In this document: positions 11,016 to 21,889 of the stretch, in pieces
Numbering within the stretch: position 1 is the first letter of the stretch
Layout: every line of letters begins with the position of its first letter
Source: Isochrysis galbana
Taxonomy: Eukaryota > Haptophyta > Isochrysidales > Isochrysidaceae
Direction of reading: 5' to 3'
Assembly (NCBI GenBank): GCA_018136815.1
Contig: CM030935.1
Location: 974,024-1,038,023, forward strand
DNA: 64,000 nt
Made by a program: the position numbers and the translations under genes
The notes under the pieces: generated by a model
The model's input: only the letters and a program-made list of their open reading frames with translations
Database searches by the model: none
Told to the model about the DNA's origin: nothing

Positions 11016-11412
11016 GCGATGCGCAGAGTGGCCGGTGGCGCACTCGCCGGAGCCGAAAGCAGACGACGAGAGCAACCGCACGCGAGCTGAGCGCTTCCTC
11101 CCAGATTCTTTCCCTCTCCGCCCTCTCCTCCTCGCGCTCGCTCGGCGTCGACGCCCGCCTGTCCCCCCCCCCCACCACCATACAAACTAGTAGTAAATAG
11201 AAGTGGTACTACTACTCTAATAGTGTCGTGAATATATCAATATGGTAGGTTCTCTGTATTCCCACTTAAGAATACTAGTAGCTTACAGCTGCAGTAGTAG
11301 GGCGGTCAAACAGGGCTTAAGTAGTAGTATTGGGGGGGTCGACATTTTTGACCGTGAGCGGAAAGCCCCGGCGAAAGCGGGTTGGAGGGTCTCCCGTAGG
11401 GCCAGGTCAGAG
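11016..11412. other. upstream region of the DHHC gene
   Basis: AT-richer than its surroundings, with tagtagtaa-like triplet runs (about 11190-11320) that also occur near other intergenic spots. Likely 5' UTR/promoter of the minus-strand DHHC gene. No defined promoter element can be called. Confidence 0.45.
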
Positions 11413-11520
11413 TTTCGCGAAACTCATTTCGAAACTTGGGCCACTTTTATGGACAAAAAACTTTCGCGAAATTTGGGTCCCAAAATAGCCCATATGCGCA
11501 ACTTGTGCGAAACTCTAGGG
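11413..11520. repeat. ttcgcgaaa-motif repeat
   Basis: Contains tttcgcgaaac, tttcgaaacttgggcc and tttcgcgaaatttggg in close succession. A similar cluster (tttcgcgaattttttta, cgaaatttggggg, ccgaaatttgacc) occurs at 25830-25915 and its second representation near 38210. Together these suggest a dispersed, partly palindromic repeat family. Confidence 0.5.
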
Positions 11521-11611
11521 GGGAGGGCGCGGGGGGGGGGGGGGGGGCGGGGCGCCCGGCGCCCGTGGCGGCTCTCACCCTCACTGCCGCACTCACTCCC
11601 TCAGCGAGAAG

Positions 11612-12118
11612 ATGGCAAGGAGCCGTCGAGGTGAGCCCGCGCGCACCCGCGCGCGCGGCGGCCCGTCCCAAGGCCAAGGCACCGCCAGCCCGCCAGCGCC
11701 ACCACAACCCCAGCCGGGCATGTCCGCATCCTCATTCACTTTCCCTCCCTCTCCTCCCCTCAGCGCTTGCGCGCTTGCGCGCTTGCGTCGCTGTCGAGGC
11801 CACCGGCCGCCAATGGGACGACGTCGACTGGCGTGACCGACGACGACAGCAAGGTCGAGGAGAACAAGCCTGCCGAGAGCACGGACTCCGAGGTGTCCGT
11901 GGGCAGCGGTGAAGAGGATTACGAGGAGAACGACGACGTAGTGGGCAGTGGGCTCGAGCAACGTTGACTGCTTTCGAGTCGGTGATCGCGTGGTCCACAC
12001 CCTCCTGGGCCCTTGCACCATCGCGTCAACGAGATGTGAGAGCTCTCGACACGGCGATGTGCGCATGATCATGGTAAAGTTCTTCTCTCGTATCTACAAC
12101 GTGGAGACGGAGCGCTCC
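11612..12118 (+). pseudogene. broken host gene: acidic N-terminus plus a small SH3/CarD-like barrel segment
   Basis: A plausible first exon begins ATGGCAAGGAGCCGTCGAG and is followed by gtgagc; an intron could end at cctcccctcag near 11761. Beyond it one frame encodes a strongly acidic stretch (STDSEVSVGSGEEDYEENDD) and another frame encodes FRVGDRVVHTLLGPCTIAS and MIMVKFFSRIYNVETE, resembling a small beta-barrel that opens CarD- or SH3-like domains. The acidic and barrel parts are out of frame by one base near 11950. The gene is then cut by an LTR starting at 12119 and nothing recognisable resumes downstream. It was probably a real gene, now truncated. Identity is uncertain. Confidence 0.38.
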
Positions 12119-13210
12119 TGTCGTATTCCATACGATGACAGACTTTTACTTCTAACCTGTTGTCGAACATGCGATGACTACAGGCTCGTAGGCAGAGGGC
12201 CGTTCGATCGAGCCGGCAGCTGACGCGGCCGTGAAAGAGTCGTTGTTTGTTGCTTGCGGGAAGATGTCTGAGAAGTCATAGTAGGAGTAGGGCCTGACAG
12301 TGTCTGCCTCTGTCGCATGTCTGCGCGTTGCTAAGTAAGTTGCCCTGATGCCGACGCCTGGCCGTCCGTCCAGGTGTGGTTAGTTTTCGCCCTGTTTGGT
12401 TTAGTTTGTGTGGCTCCGTGTCCTCGGTTTTTTTTGAGTCCATTCGTTGTAGTCTCCCGTGTCTACCTCGGACCTAAGCAGCTCTCATTCTCACTCTCCC
12501 TCTCTCCCACTAGCTCGCTAGCTAGCCTCGTCTCTACTCTCCGACGCCACGCGTCGCAATCCTCCGACCTCCGGTCTACCTCATCGCTCGTAGCGCCCGA
12601 TGGCAGACACTCTCAGACCCGACTCTTACTATGATCTGTCAGACATCTTCCCGCAAGCAACAATCAACGACCCTTTCACGACCGCGTCAGCTGCCGGCTC
12701 GATCGAACGGCCCTCTGCCTATGAGCCTGTAGTCATCGCGTGTTCGACAAGCACAAATTCCGCCTTGGCGCCTACGACCGCGCCCTCTCATAGTCCCGCT
12801 CCCCCTCTGCCCATGGGAGCAGCGGGAACCTCTTTGGGCCCACAAGGGGTCCACTTCGTCGGAATCGGCGGCTCCTCCGAGCCTCCGCAAGACCCTTCTA
12901 ACACAGCGGCGCCATCCGCCGCTCCATCAGACGAGCCGCTGCTCGTAGATCCAGTCCGCGAGCGAGCTGAGCTCACCTTCCTCGGGCCCTCGGGCTACCC
13001 GGAGCTCGACCCCCATGCCCACCCGCTCGAAGACAGCGCGTGGGAACAAGTGAGCGAGGCTCCTTCCGTCGCTGACCTCTCGGCCGGTCGCCTCGCTTAC
13101 GTGCAGTCTGCGATCGAAGCTCAACAACTTCGAGACGAGAAGCGCGACCGAGAGCACACTGCTCTCCTCGAGATGATAGCGGGCCTTAACGCCCATGTCA
13201 TAGCACTCCG
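12119..13210 (+). mobile_element. LTR retrotransposon remnant, family 2: LTR plus gag-like 5' region
   Basis: The LTR (12119-12749) begins TGTCG and ends CGACA and matches the LTR at 1989-2638. It is internally rearranged and carries part of itself in inverted orientation. An open frame starting MADTLRPDSYYDLSD at 12600, inside the LTR, crosses the LTR end into internal sequence. It encodes a Pro/Ala/Ser-rich then charged helical protein, compatible with the start of a Gag but without a CCHC knuckle. A LINE 3' fragment abuts at about 13211, and no pol is present. Broken, moderately old. Confidence 0.6.
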
Positions 13211-13951
13211 ACGGCCGCGGAAGAGATGGCGGACACTCACGAAGGATAGATTGTTCGCATACCCCGGTGCAAACACGCCAGAAAGCCTAAGAGCGCTGTA
13301 CGTGATAGCGTGGAAATACATACTAAGAGATTTCTACAGAGTCGAATTCGAGTCACATGAGTACCACTACATACCGATCTTAGAATCTACGCTAACGAGG
13401 TTTGTCACCTTGGTTAGGGGCCTTGCCCCGCCAAAAACACACCACTCCATGCGCACAAAAAAAGCCGCGCAGGGGAGGAAACCCAAACTCAAGAAACCAC
13501 TAGAACTCAGCGCCCCCGTATTTATCGAAGACGAAAAAGGCAGGCTACAACTTAGCGAAAACACTAGCCTAGTAGTGAAAGCACTTGGTCTTGCCGAAAA
13601 ACTCGCATAACACGACGTGTCGCCCTGGATTAATAGATCACCTGGAAATGCGACTGTTCAGTATAATTCACCCACGACTAACATTGCAGCACGCAGGAAA
13701 ACCGGAACCCTGAAACGAAAACATATGATAAACAGGTCACTCAGCAGCACAGGAGGAGGGCGAGAACACGCCGCTGAGGACAGGTGCACCCCGCTCCGCT
13801 CGGACCCCCCAAAAGACCCGAGCCCCTAAGTAGAGCACGAGGGGAGTTGCCGCAAGGCGGGAAATGAGGGTGGGAAAGGGAAAAGGGCGTGGCTACGAGG
13901 GAACGTTCCAGTGCCACGAGTGAGGCGAGAATTTTAAAAAGTTTTTTTTTT
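13211..13951 (+). mobile_element. LINE 3'-end fragment inserted in the family-2 LTR element
   Basis: Encodes the last part of the LINE ORF2: RLFAYPGANTPESLRALYVI, AWKYILRDFYRVEFE, then a basic run (AAQGRKPKLKKPLELSAPVF) ending GLAEKLA at 13610. The homologous protein end is at 48260-48603 and, more divergent, 53598-53840. The 3' untranslated part has the gtagagcacgagggg and gggcgtggct blocks and terminates in attttaaaaagtttttttttt. Its reading frame happens to be open with the gag-like frame of the element it joins, producing a fortuitous 336-codon frame from 12600. Confidence 0.7.
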
Positions 13952-13975
13952 CGTCTTTCGACGCTGTGAGGCAGG

Positions 13976-14026
13976 GAGAACACCTACCGCCAATGCTCAA
14001 CCAGAGCATCGGCGGCAGGTGTTCTC
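13976..14026. repeat. 23-bp near-perfect hairpin
   Basis: Arms 13976-13998 (gagaacacctaccgccaatg and three more bases) and 14004-14026 pair over 23 bases with two mismatches and a five-base loop. It lies 24 bp beyond the LINE poly-T end. It could be a small foldback transposon, a structured RNA or a transcript end; the sequence alone does not decide. Confidence 0.8.
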
Positions 14027-14663
14027 TCTATGTTTTCGTCGGCTCCTAGGCTTTTCAGGTGCATCATAGGGCTGGTAGCAATCTAGAAATGTAACTTAAG
14101 CTAGCCTGCAGCTGCAACGTGCTGTGCGACGGCGCGACGCGGGCGGCCGATCAGTAGTGTGGAATTGATAGCTTTTTTTTGACGTCTAAAGGCGGAGATT
14201 TTTTCTCCGCACGGAGGGCCGCTCCCGCCGCGCCTGCTCCTCCGCCGCGATCGATCCCCTTCCGTCTCCTCGCATGTCGAGCGCCAGTGGTCATGCGCTC
14301 GATCCGTCCCACCACCGCAATGACCCAATGACCCCCCACCCACCCCGGTTAATATTTAGTATGCAGTGCTAGAGCTAGAGGCCCTGGCCATTTTTCGCGC
14401 AATCCGCTGTTCACTGTTCGCTCATTATAAGGCATTTTCATCGCGGATGTTGCATGTTGCTCGTAGGGCGTAGACATAGGGCTAACTTGCAGACTGCTAC
14501 TAGGCTGACTGTGACTTCGGATGCTGGATGGAGATGGCACGCTACTTGCCACTGGCGCCGGCTATGCTGTGGCGTATTCGCCTCGATAGACCCCAACGCC
14601 TCATCAAATGAGGCCTGGACCTAAGACCGAGCCCGCACGCAATGAGAATAAAGGCACCCGTCC
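14027..14663. other. intergenic, 3' flank of the nitrilase gene
   Basis: Contains an 8-base T run with cgtctaaaggcggag, a ggagattttttctcc palindrome near 14195 and AT-rich patches. No coding family recognised. The 14560-14663 part is likely the 3' UTR of the minus-strand nitrilase gene; aataaa lies on the plus strand only. Confidence 0.45.
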
Positions 14664-16053
14664 CTAGCCGAATCCCATGGTTTTGTCGGCGTCTTCTGCC
14701 TCTCCTTGGGGTGCTAGCGGCGCCGCATGAGGCGGGTCTCCATAAATGTCGTAGCGGCGATGGCGTTCCATGGGCATGTTTTGTCGTGTAGACCTGATGA
14801 GTTCACCTGTGTGAGGACCAAGAATGCAGGCTACGATTTGCTTCTTGGCTCGCTTAATGGGCGTCCATAAAAGACACGAAGACCACAGTATACGTGTAAC
14901 GCAAAGGAGCTCGTCGTGAGACTCTGGTAATTGGGTTGCGCACCGGCATTCCCTGGTGGCCGTGCAATAACCCCGACGCCCGGTGGGAGGCTCATATACA
15001 AAGCACCATTCGCACACTTAAGGAACCATCCCTCTCATGTTTACACACCATCAATCTCGAAGACGGCGAGTCCAGGTTCAGTACCCAGATTGGCGATGCA
15101 AGTTCCCCACGGATCAAACGCGAGCGCATGCCCCCAAGAGCAGCGCTTGTTGCCGTCGGTGTTGTGCTGTCCGACCTAAGTGCGTAGTAAACCCCGAAAA
15201 TTAGGTTGGGATGGGGAGGTGAGCCGCAGGAGTCCACTCAAGCACGAACCTACTGAAAGCTCAAGTAGGATGAACCAAAGGGCCACAACGCATCAGCGGG
15301 AATGTAAGCCCCGTGACACATGGCACCTGTGCAGCTGCAACGACGTAGCATTGGTTCTCGATCGCGCGACACCGAAGCAGAGTTTCCCAGTGAGCCTCGC
15401 CCGTCCTCATTGCGAATGCTGATGGCATGAGCAAGACCTACGGAACGCCAAGGAGATTATGGCAAATGGATCTTCAGGGAACGAGAGATTTTTCGTCGAT
15501 GGGCTCGTGTGTATGAACAGCGCCGCACCTGCGCGCCGTGCAGAAAGGTGAGCTTCTGGTAGAGCTCCGGGAATCGCATGTCATAGCAAATGGTGACTCC
15601 CAAGCGTCCTGCAGGGCTATCCGCCACGACCAACTTTTCGCCGGGGAGAGCCTGGCGCGATTCCACGAGCCCGACAAAGGGGGCGTCATACAAATGTATC
15701 TTTCTATATGAGGCGACAATCTGGCCGTCTGCATCGACGATGACGTGAGTGTTGTAGATGCGCGGATCATCCTCTGGGCCCTTCTCTTGGAAACCGCCCA
15801 GCGAGAGCCACACGCCTTCGTCACGCGCAAGGTCCAGATAGCTGCGCATAACAGGCCCGTCGAGCGGTTCGGCAATGGTCTGGGCTTCGCCCGGTCGCGA
15901 GCCCATGAATGAGAAGTTCTCTGGGAAGAAGACCATACTGCAACCCTGCGAGCGTGCCTCGCGCACGTACCTGACGCAGCTTGCCAGATTGGTCGCCAGG
16001 TCGTTCACCGCAGTCATCTGGACGAGCGCTGCCTTGCAGCGCGCGGCGAGCAT
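14664..16053 (-). CDS. carbon-nitrogen hydrolase, NIT1/NIT2 type (omega-amidase / deaminated-glutathione amidase)
   Basis: Four exons, 16053-15529, 15437-15327, 15175-15049 and 14806-14664, joined by GT-AG introns of 91-242 bp with consistent phases; they give 301 residues, the usual family length. The catalytic triad is present: Glu45 in FFPENFSF, Lys118 in YRKIHLYD and Cys156 in [11 protein letters not shown]. Later family landmarks cross exon joins cleanly: [43 protein letters not shown] and [13 protein letters not shown]1/NIT2 proteins hydrolyse amides such as deaminated glutathione or alpha-ketoglutaramate in cytosol or mitochondria; which substrate applies is not readable here. I chose the ATG at 16053 ([12 protein letters not shown]) because it fits the family start. 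The frame is open upstream to 16230 and would add a Ser/Arg/Leu-rich leader that could be a targeting peptide. Confidence 0.92.
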
Positions 16054-16417
16054 CGGGAGGTGACGATCAGGGCGCCCAAAGCTCCAGGAGAGAAGGAGAG
16101 AAGGAAGCCAGAGAGAGAGACACGAGACGTACGAGCGACGGCGGCGAGGGGGCGGAGAGGAAGGGCTCGCTCCCGCCGCGGCCCACACGCAGAAAAAGGA
16201 AGGGGAACTGTGAGAGAACCGGGCCGCCAAAAAGACTACACATTGAAGGCTCTTGAAGTCTCCCTCCTTCCCGCGGCTCGGATGCTCGTGCCGTTTGTCA
16301 TATGTTCACACTCAGGAAAGCATAGTCTTGTGTTCGGGTGCGTTGAGATGCCTTGTAGTGATATTATTATCTACTACACGGCCGATGCACAGCACAGTAT
16401 AGTAAGTAAGGGAAATG

Positions 16418-16566
16418 AAAAAAAACTTCTTAATAATCTCGCCCCGCGCGCGACCCTGCAAGTCTAGTCTGCAGCCACGCCCGCATCCCTTACCACCTCC
16501 TCCACCTGCCTCCTGCCTTGCGGCCCGTCCCCTCGTGCTCTACTTAGTAAGTACTTAGGGGCTTGC
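16418..16566 (-). mobile_element. LINE 3'-terminal fragment, minus strand
   Basis: Reverse complement of the 3' end at 48811-48929: ctaagtagagcacgagggga, ccgcaaggcagg, gcgggcgtggctgc, cagggtcgcgcgcg and gcgagattattaagaagttttttt occur in the same order. It is a very short 5'-truncated insertion carrying no coding sequence, lying upstream of the nitrilase gene. No clear target duplication seen. Confidence 0.8.
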
Positions 16567-16708
16567 ATGTCGTTTGCCTTCATTTGGTACCCCTCGTTTC
16601 CAAATACGCGATGCGGCCCCCCGTTCCCGGCACAAAAATTTTTCTAGTATTTGAGCAAAGGCAGGCACCCACCTCACAGTGCTCAACCATGTCTAAAAAT
16701 GGAAAAGG

Positions 16709-17083
16709 GTGCCTGGTGATATAGTACTCAAGCGAGTGGAATGGATCATAAAAAAAAAGGACGAGAACTTTAAAAAATTCATCACACCTCTCTTTCCGCC
16801 ATATGCCAATTCTAAATCTGCCATGCAGGTTATGGCGGAAGCATTGGACAGCATCAGTCCGCCGCCGCCGGTTGGTGCCAACCTGTCCGACCCAAAGTTT
16901 TCGACGTACACTGTCGAATGTCAGTGCTTATTCAGTTCATTCAATTTCAAGCACAATACGGACATTAAAGACACCTTACACAGAATTTGCGAGATTGATA
17001 AATCATTCACACTGGTTTATATTAGACACACTCTCTTGACGGATAAAGGTACCCAGCTTTATAGGACGAGTCCTACAATGTAG
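16709..17083 (+). CDS. unidentified AT-richer open frame
   Basis: A 124-codon frame starting at a GTG (no ATG at its head) encodes EWIIKKKDENFKKFITPLFP, then KFSTYTVECQCLFSSFNFKH and IDKSFTLVYIRHTLLTDKGT. Composition is clearly more AT-rich than the neighbouring genes, which suggests a transferred or mobile-element origin. No family is recognised and it may be a fragment. It lies in an otherwise gene-free 1.3-kb stretch. Confidence 0.25.
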   Translation: MPGDIVLKRVEWIIKKKDENFKKFITPLFPPYANSKSAMQVMAEALDSISPPPPVGANLSDPKFSTYTVECQCLFSSFNFKHNTDIKDTLHRICEIDKSFTLVYIRHTLLTDKGTQLYRTSPTM

Positions 17084-17907
17084 GACGACGTTGTGAACTA
17101 TGAAGACACGGTTCAATCTAGGAATGGGGAGCTAGGATTTGGTTTCTGTGTTCATCTCATTGCCCTCATTGAGTCCTCCTAGAGGCTCAAGACACCATTC
17201 TCAAAGCATAATGAGTTATTTGCCACTCGCGGAAGCCTTCCCGGCAAAAAACGGCGTTGTCCTACGAATTGCCGCAAACACCTGAGGACACGATTTGAGG
17301 CTTATGATGAGCTATCCTCCTGGCGTCGGGGGCTGTCTGAGTGTGGAGGGAGGGGCGCTCCGGCTAGCGCAGGTAGAAAGCTAGTGAAGAGCTGGGTGGC
17401 ATAAGGGGGGAAGGGTGCTTGCGCTTGCCGTGGCAGGGTGTCCTGTCTTGAGTGAGCGCTAGTCCCGTTCCTTTGCCGCGCCGCGACCCATAAAAATTTG
17501 TTAAAAATTAAAATTATAAAAGTAGGTATCGAAGATCGAAGACGCTCTATTGAGAGTAGAACGCGAATGTCTCTCCTGTTGCAGGACGGCCACAATGGAG
17601 CCTCAACCGCGTCCCGACACTGTTGGGGCGGGGTGCTGTTGGGGCCCTATTGAGGCCTGTGAAAACCCTCTAGAGTACTAGTAGTACATGTTGACATGCC
17701 CATTTCTAAAAACTCACTTATGATTTCCCCTAGACTATTGTACTCCCCCCCTTCTCTCCTTTCTGGCCCCTCCTTCCCGCTCACCACCACCCCGCTGCTC
17801 CCGCCGCCACCCTGTCCCCGGCTCTCCCCGCCTCCTCCATCTACTCGCCACGTCTCCGAGCTAGCGCTTGCTTTCTCTCCGCCGCCTGCTGGTGGCGGAG
17901 GCGTCTA
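17084..17907. other. upstream region of the GT77 gene
   Basis: No gene recognised. The part 17730-17900 is strongly pyrimidine-rich (CT/C runs) immediately before the GT77 start codon. It resembles the CT-rich leaders seen before other host genes here, such as 62940-63110 and 55107-55395. Confidence 0.45.
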
Positions 17908-18032
17908 ATGCGCCTAGCACGCCGCTCCGTCGTGCTTTTCGTCGTGCTCGCCATCGCCCTCTCATGCATTAGCCTGCTCCGAGAACGGCGCGTGCTGAGC
18001 GCGACGGTGGCACAGGTACCCTCCACCGCTCT

Positions 18033-18080
<48 letters not shown>

Positions 18081-20491
18081 GGGACGTTCTCGAGAGCCCG
18101 GCGCGCCACCGGATGTGCAGATCTGGAGCAGATCTGAGAAACGGGCAAGCCCCAGGCATGACCGCAAAGATGATGGCACTTGGCGGCGTGCTCTGCCGGC
18201 TCATATACGGCAGCAGGCAGCTTGGTTCGACACCCCGAGGACGGTGGAGGATCTGCTATTTGAAGTGCCCGTGAATGGGACAGTCTGGCTTACCATCGCG
18301 AATTACGCTTTCAGGGATCTTGCTGTGAACTGGGCCGCGCACATCTACAAGTTGCAGAAGGAGCGCACGGCGGCCATTGCTGCCCTAGACGCAAAGTTTG
18401 TGAGGGCACTCGTTGATGAGCGTCTGCCGTGTATCGAATTCATTCAACCCTTGCTCCAGCGCGCGTCTGAGGATCTGAGGTCTAATGTCACCGGGTTTCG
18501 GCGCTTTGGCGCGATGAAGGCATCCTTGGTACTCACATTCTTATCTCAAGATCGCGAGGTGCTACTTTCCGACGTTGATGTGGTGTGGATCTCAGATCCA
18601 ATGCCAGTCATCAGCCTTCTGCGAACGGCGGATGTGATGTCCTCGACCGACTGCACATCCATATCAGCTGATGAGGCCCCTTCGTCGAGCATGGACATCC
18701 AGGGTGCAGTGCGATGTGCTTATCGGCCTGGGAACAAACATGGTCACTCGGCCTTCAACACTGGTGTGCTCTACTTCAGAACGACGATCGCAGCGAAGAC
18801 CGTAGCTGCCGCGTGGCGGGTGATGCTCCTGTCAGTCGCCGAGCAGGACGAGCTCAAATATGTGCGGACGACTGAGTACATTGATGACCAACTTGCCTTC
18901 AACCGTTTGGTCTGGCATGGGTTCCGAAATCACCCAGATGGTGCTGTAAGAGGGGTAGATCCCGAGGGCCGTGTCATCCGTGTGGTAACGGACTCCGCTG
19001 CGTCTGCAGGAGAGATGGCCATGCGAGGTAAAGTTGGGGAGTTGGGTGTGCGGACTACTGCGACCGGATGGCGTTCTGGATGGTCTCAGCTGGCCGCAGG
19101 GAAACTCGGATTCTCTGCAGGCAGCACACTTGGGGCTGCCATGGGCACACGGCCAAACTACTTCGACTTTGCGCCCCTACCTGCGCGATCCTTTTGCTCT
19201 GGGCATGTCTTTTGGGTGCAACAGGGCGGCGAGCGCGCCGACTGCGTGGCTGTCCACACCACATTTACAGAGGGTGGGTACAGTGGCAAGATCTATCGGC
19301 TGCGAGAGGCACATTTGTGGCTGCTTGATCCTCCCTCGTACTACGAGGTGGGGGGCGGATTCCTCACATTCACGCCCCCTCAGTTGCCGGTCGCCTTTGC
19401 TCTTCCGCCTGAGCGCAATACCTCTGCCAGTCGAGTCTACGATGACAAGTACAAATCGGGGTGGTTAGTCCCCACTGCGCTTCGGCTTTCGCCACGACTC
19501 CGCGCCCACCTTGAGTTGGTGCGACGGCACATCTTGGCGCTCCGCGATGCGATCGTTGTTGCATTGCTACTGAAGCGCACGCTGATACTTCCACGATTAT
19601 CTTGTCTTTGTGATCGCTCCGAGTCGCCCCTGGTGCTCCCATCCTGCATCTCTGAGGTAAAGCCCCCATTGCTATCGAAGGCGGATCTGATTTGCTCGAA
19701 AAGCTTGGCAATTCAATTGCCTGCGATGCCGGCTCCTTCCAATGAGTGCAACAGTCGAAGCTTGCTTGCCCGTCTCAATCGCGTGTACATGAAACATGGT
19801 GGCTTATTCCAATGCCACTCCTCTTTGACATGGACAGGCCGCCGATCTAGCACTGCCATTTTTCTGCCCCATCACGCACATCTTTGAGATCTATCGCTTG
19901 CAGCAATTGGGGAGAATTCGCGGGGGTGTTCGCATCCGAGAGGCGAGCTTCCTTCGACATCCATTGGCACCTGCTCATCTTCGTGCCCAAAATGCAAGTG
20001 CAACCGTAGTGGTGGTTGGTAACTCGTCGATTGCACGCGCATTCCGAGCGAATGGAGGGGCCGCGATCATATCTGGCGCTTCTGACATTCAAATCAAGCG
20101 GGCGCTCTCGCCCTGGGCCTCACGGCCGATCCTACATCTTAACTCTGCAGAGGGGATATTTGGTGGCTGGGCAGCGATGAATATTGGCGGTGGTGGCAGC
20201 ATGGCACGAGATGACTTTGAGAACATCATGAATCAGCTCGTCTACGGTGGCTCATGGTGTTGCTCGTCCTGGTACAAGCCTTCAGGAGCGTTCACCTACG
20301 CAACCCCTGCGGCGACCCAGGTACTGCCTAACGGATGCGGTGCTGATGAGGCGGAAGATGCGGTACAAGCGCAATGCACCGCTGCCCAAGTGAAGCGACG
20401 GTCGTTCCAACGCCCATTCGATTTCAACTACGTGCCTAATGGAGGGCGTGATGGATATTTCATGCTTTCTCCGCAGCATTCCGGTGCATGA
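17908..20491 (+). CDS. GT77-type Golgi glycosyltransferase (XEG113/RRA-like)
   Basis: A type II membrane protein: a short basic N-terminus, one hydrophobic anchor (VVLFVVLAIALSCISLL), a polyglutamine stretch, then a luminal catalytic domain. Landmarks are NGTVWLTIANYAFRDLAVNW (about residue 121), FRRFGAMKASLVL and the DxD-bearing LLSDVDVVWISDP (about residue 220). HSAFNTGVLYFR and DQLAFNRLVW follow, as in nucleotide-diphospho-sugar transferases of GT77. The C-terminal half (LKRTLILPRLSCLCD, later ALPFFCPITHIFEIY) follows the layout of XEG113-like arabinosyltransferases, which modify hydroxyproline-rich glycoproteins. The first frame stops at 19887, while homologous sequence continues in another frame from about 19840 to 20491. 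One or two short introns (for example ending gacatggacag at 19839) or a base error would explain this. Sugar and acceptor are inferred only from family. Confidence 0.8.
18034..18078 (+). repeat. (CAG)15 coding microsatellite
   Basis: Fifteen uninterrupted CAG codons inside the GT77 gene, encoding a polyglutamine run in the stem between membrane anchor and catalytic domain. Pure codon repeats like this are length-variable; a flexible spacer role is an inference. Confidence 0.95.
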
Positions 20492-21889
20492 ATGAAGGCT
20501 TGCAGGAGTAGCCTGAACCTTCAAGAGTTTTTCTAGGTGTTGGGGAATCCTGGGTGCCTTGGACAGCCCGCAACGTTTCCCCCCCACTGGCGAGGCCGCA
20601 GCTGCCCCCTCTTCCCGATGATGAAAAATACCGCCGACCTCTTAGCTTCTACCGCCGTCAGGATTTGACTCATCCACCCCTCCCCAGGGGGAGGGGAGTC
20701 TTTTCGCTCTTCCCCCCCTGCGCAGACTAATCTTATGATTGGTCGCCATGGATGGAGGGGGGCCTCGCGCCCCTCCCATTCTCTCGACTCCCCTCATGGA
20801 GGGCGAGAACCATCCACCCCCCTGCGCTGCCTCTTGGCATGTAGGGGGGACAGGCAGCGCAGGGGGGACTCACCTAGACAGCCCAGGCTCTCCCTAAGAG
20901 CTGGGCACAAAACGCACGCCCTGGCCCGCGCTGGCGCCAGCTTGTCGCTCTGACCACCCCCTCCTCCCCCTGGGCCCCCCTGATCAGGACCCCCCAGCCA
21001 GCTCCAGTCGACCGGCAGGGGCGCGAGAGCCAGCGATGGAGAGGCAAGAGAGGCCAGGGCCATGCCCCAGCCTCACTTGCCCCCTTAACTGTGCTCCCAG
21101 GCCTCCAGGCTCCTGGGGACCTACCTGAACCTGAAGAGGGGCCGCAGGCGCGCGCCATGGCCAGAGCCGCAGGGAAGAGAGGAGGAAGAGGGAAGAGGGA
21201 GGGGAGGGGGGAGGGGCAGCTCTCCCCTTCGGCCTCCGGCGTTAACATGTCTTCTCGCTTCTCGCCCTGTTTAGGTAAGAGAAGACGGGGTCACCGCAGA
21301 ACCAGGAGGGAAGGGCCGAAAGGCCGCGGCGAGCCGCGGCCACTCACTCGCTTCGGCGAGGAGAGATTAATTAGCGCTTCTGGGCTCCTATTCACGAGTG
21401 CCCCCCCCCCCCCCTCCCTGCATTGTTTTACCCGAAAGGGGTTTTCCCCCAGCGTGGACTCGAGGAGAGGGCGTGTTGGGGTGCGCAGGGTCGGTGCGTG
21501 CACTGGGGGTAGGACGTAAATATCGATATCGAGGGGAGGGGCAGTGCCCCCTCCCCCCGGTAGCACTCAGACACCTGGCTCGTCAGGCATGGCGGGATTC
21601 CGGGACGGAAAAGTTGTGTATAATTAGCTGGTGGGATTGGCTAGGACACAACATTAATTATTATTATTGCTTTTCTTCCCCCCCCCGCGCAAGGCGAGCG
21701 CGGCACAGAGAACACGCTTTTCTCGCTTTGTGTTTGTGTATTCCCCAGCGAACCTAGTCGGTAGTAGGTGTTTATTTAGCCCCGAATCTTCAGATGTTTT
21801 TATATGATATTGCGTAACAACCTGATATTAGGCTGAGAGTAGGACCTGATAACATACTAAGGGAGCCGAAACCTGACGACCTGATACCT
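20492..21889. other. GC-rich gene-free stretch
   Basis: Long C/G runs, purine-rich blocks (about 21170-21220) and a 14-base C run near 21401. Many long open frames appear on all strands with no family motif, typical of GC-biased non-coding sequence. An AT-rich patch follows at 21610-21680. Nothing else can be assigned. Confidence 0.5.

Noticed and set aside
12600-13610. A 336-residue host protein
   Set aside because: The first part is LTR/gag-like sequence and the second part is the end of a LINE ORF2; the continuous frame across the junction is accidental.
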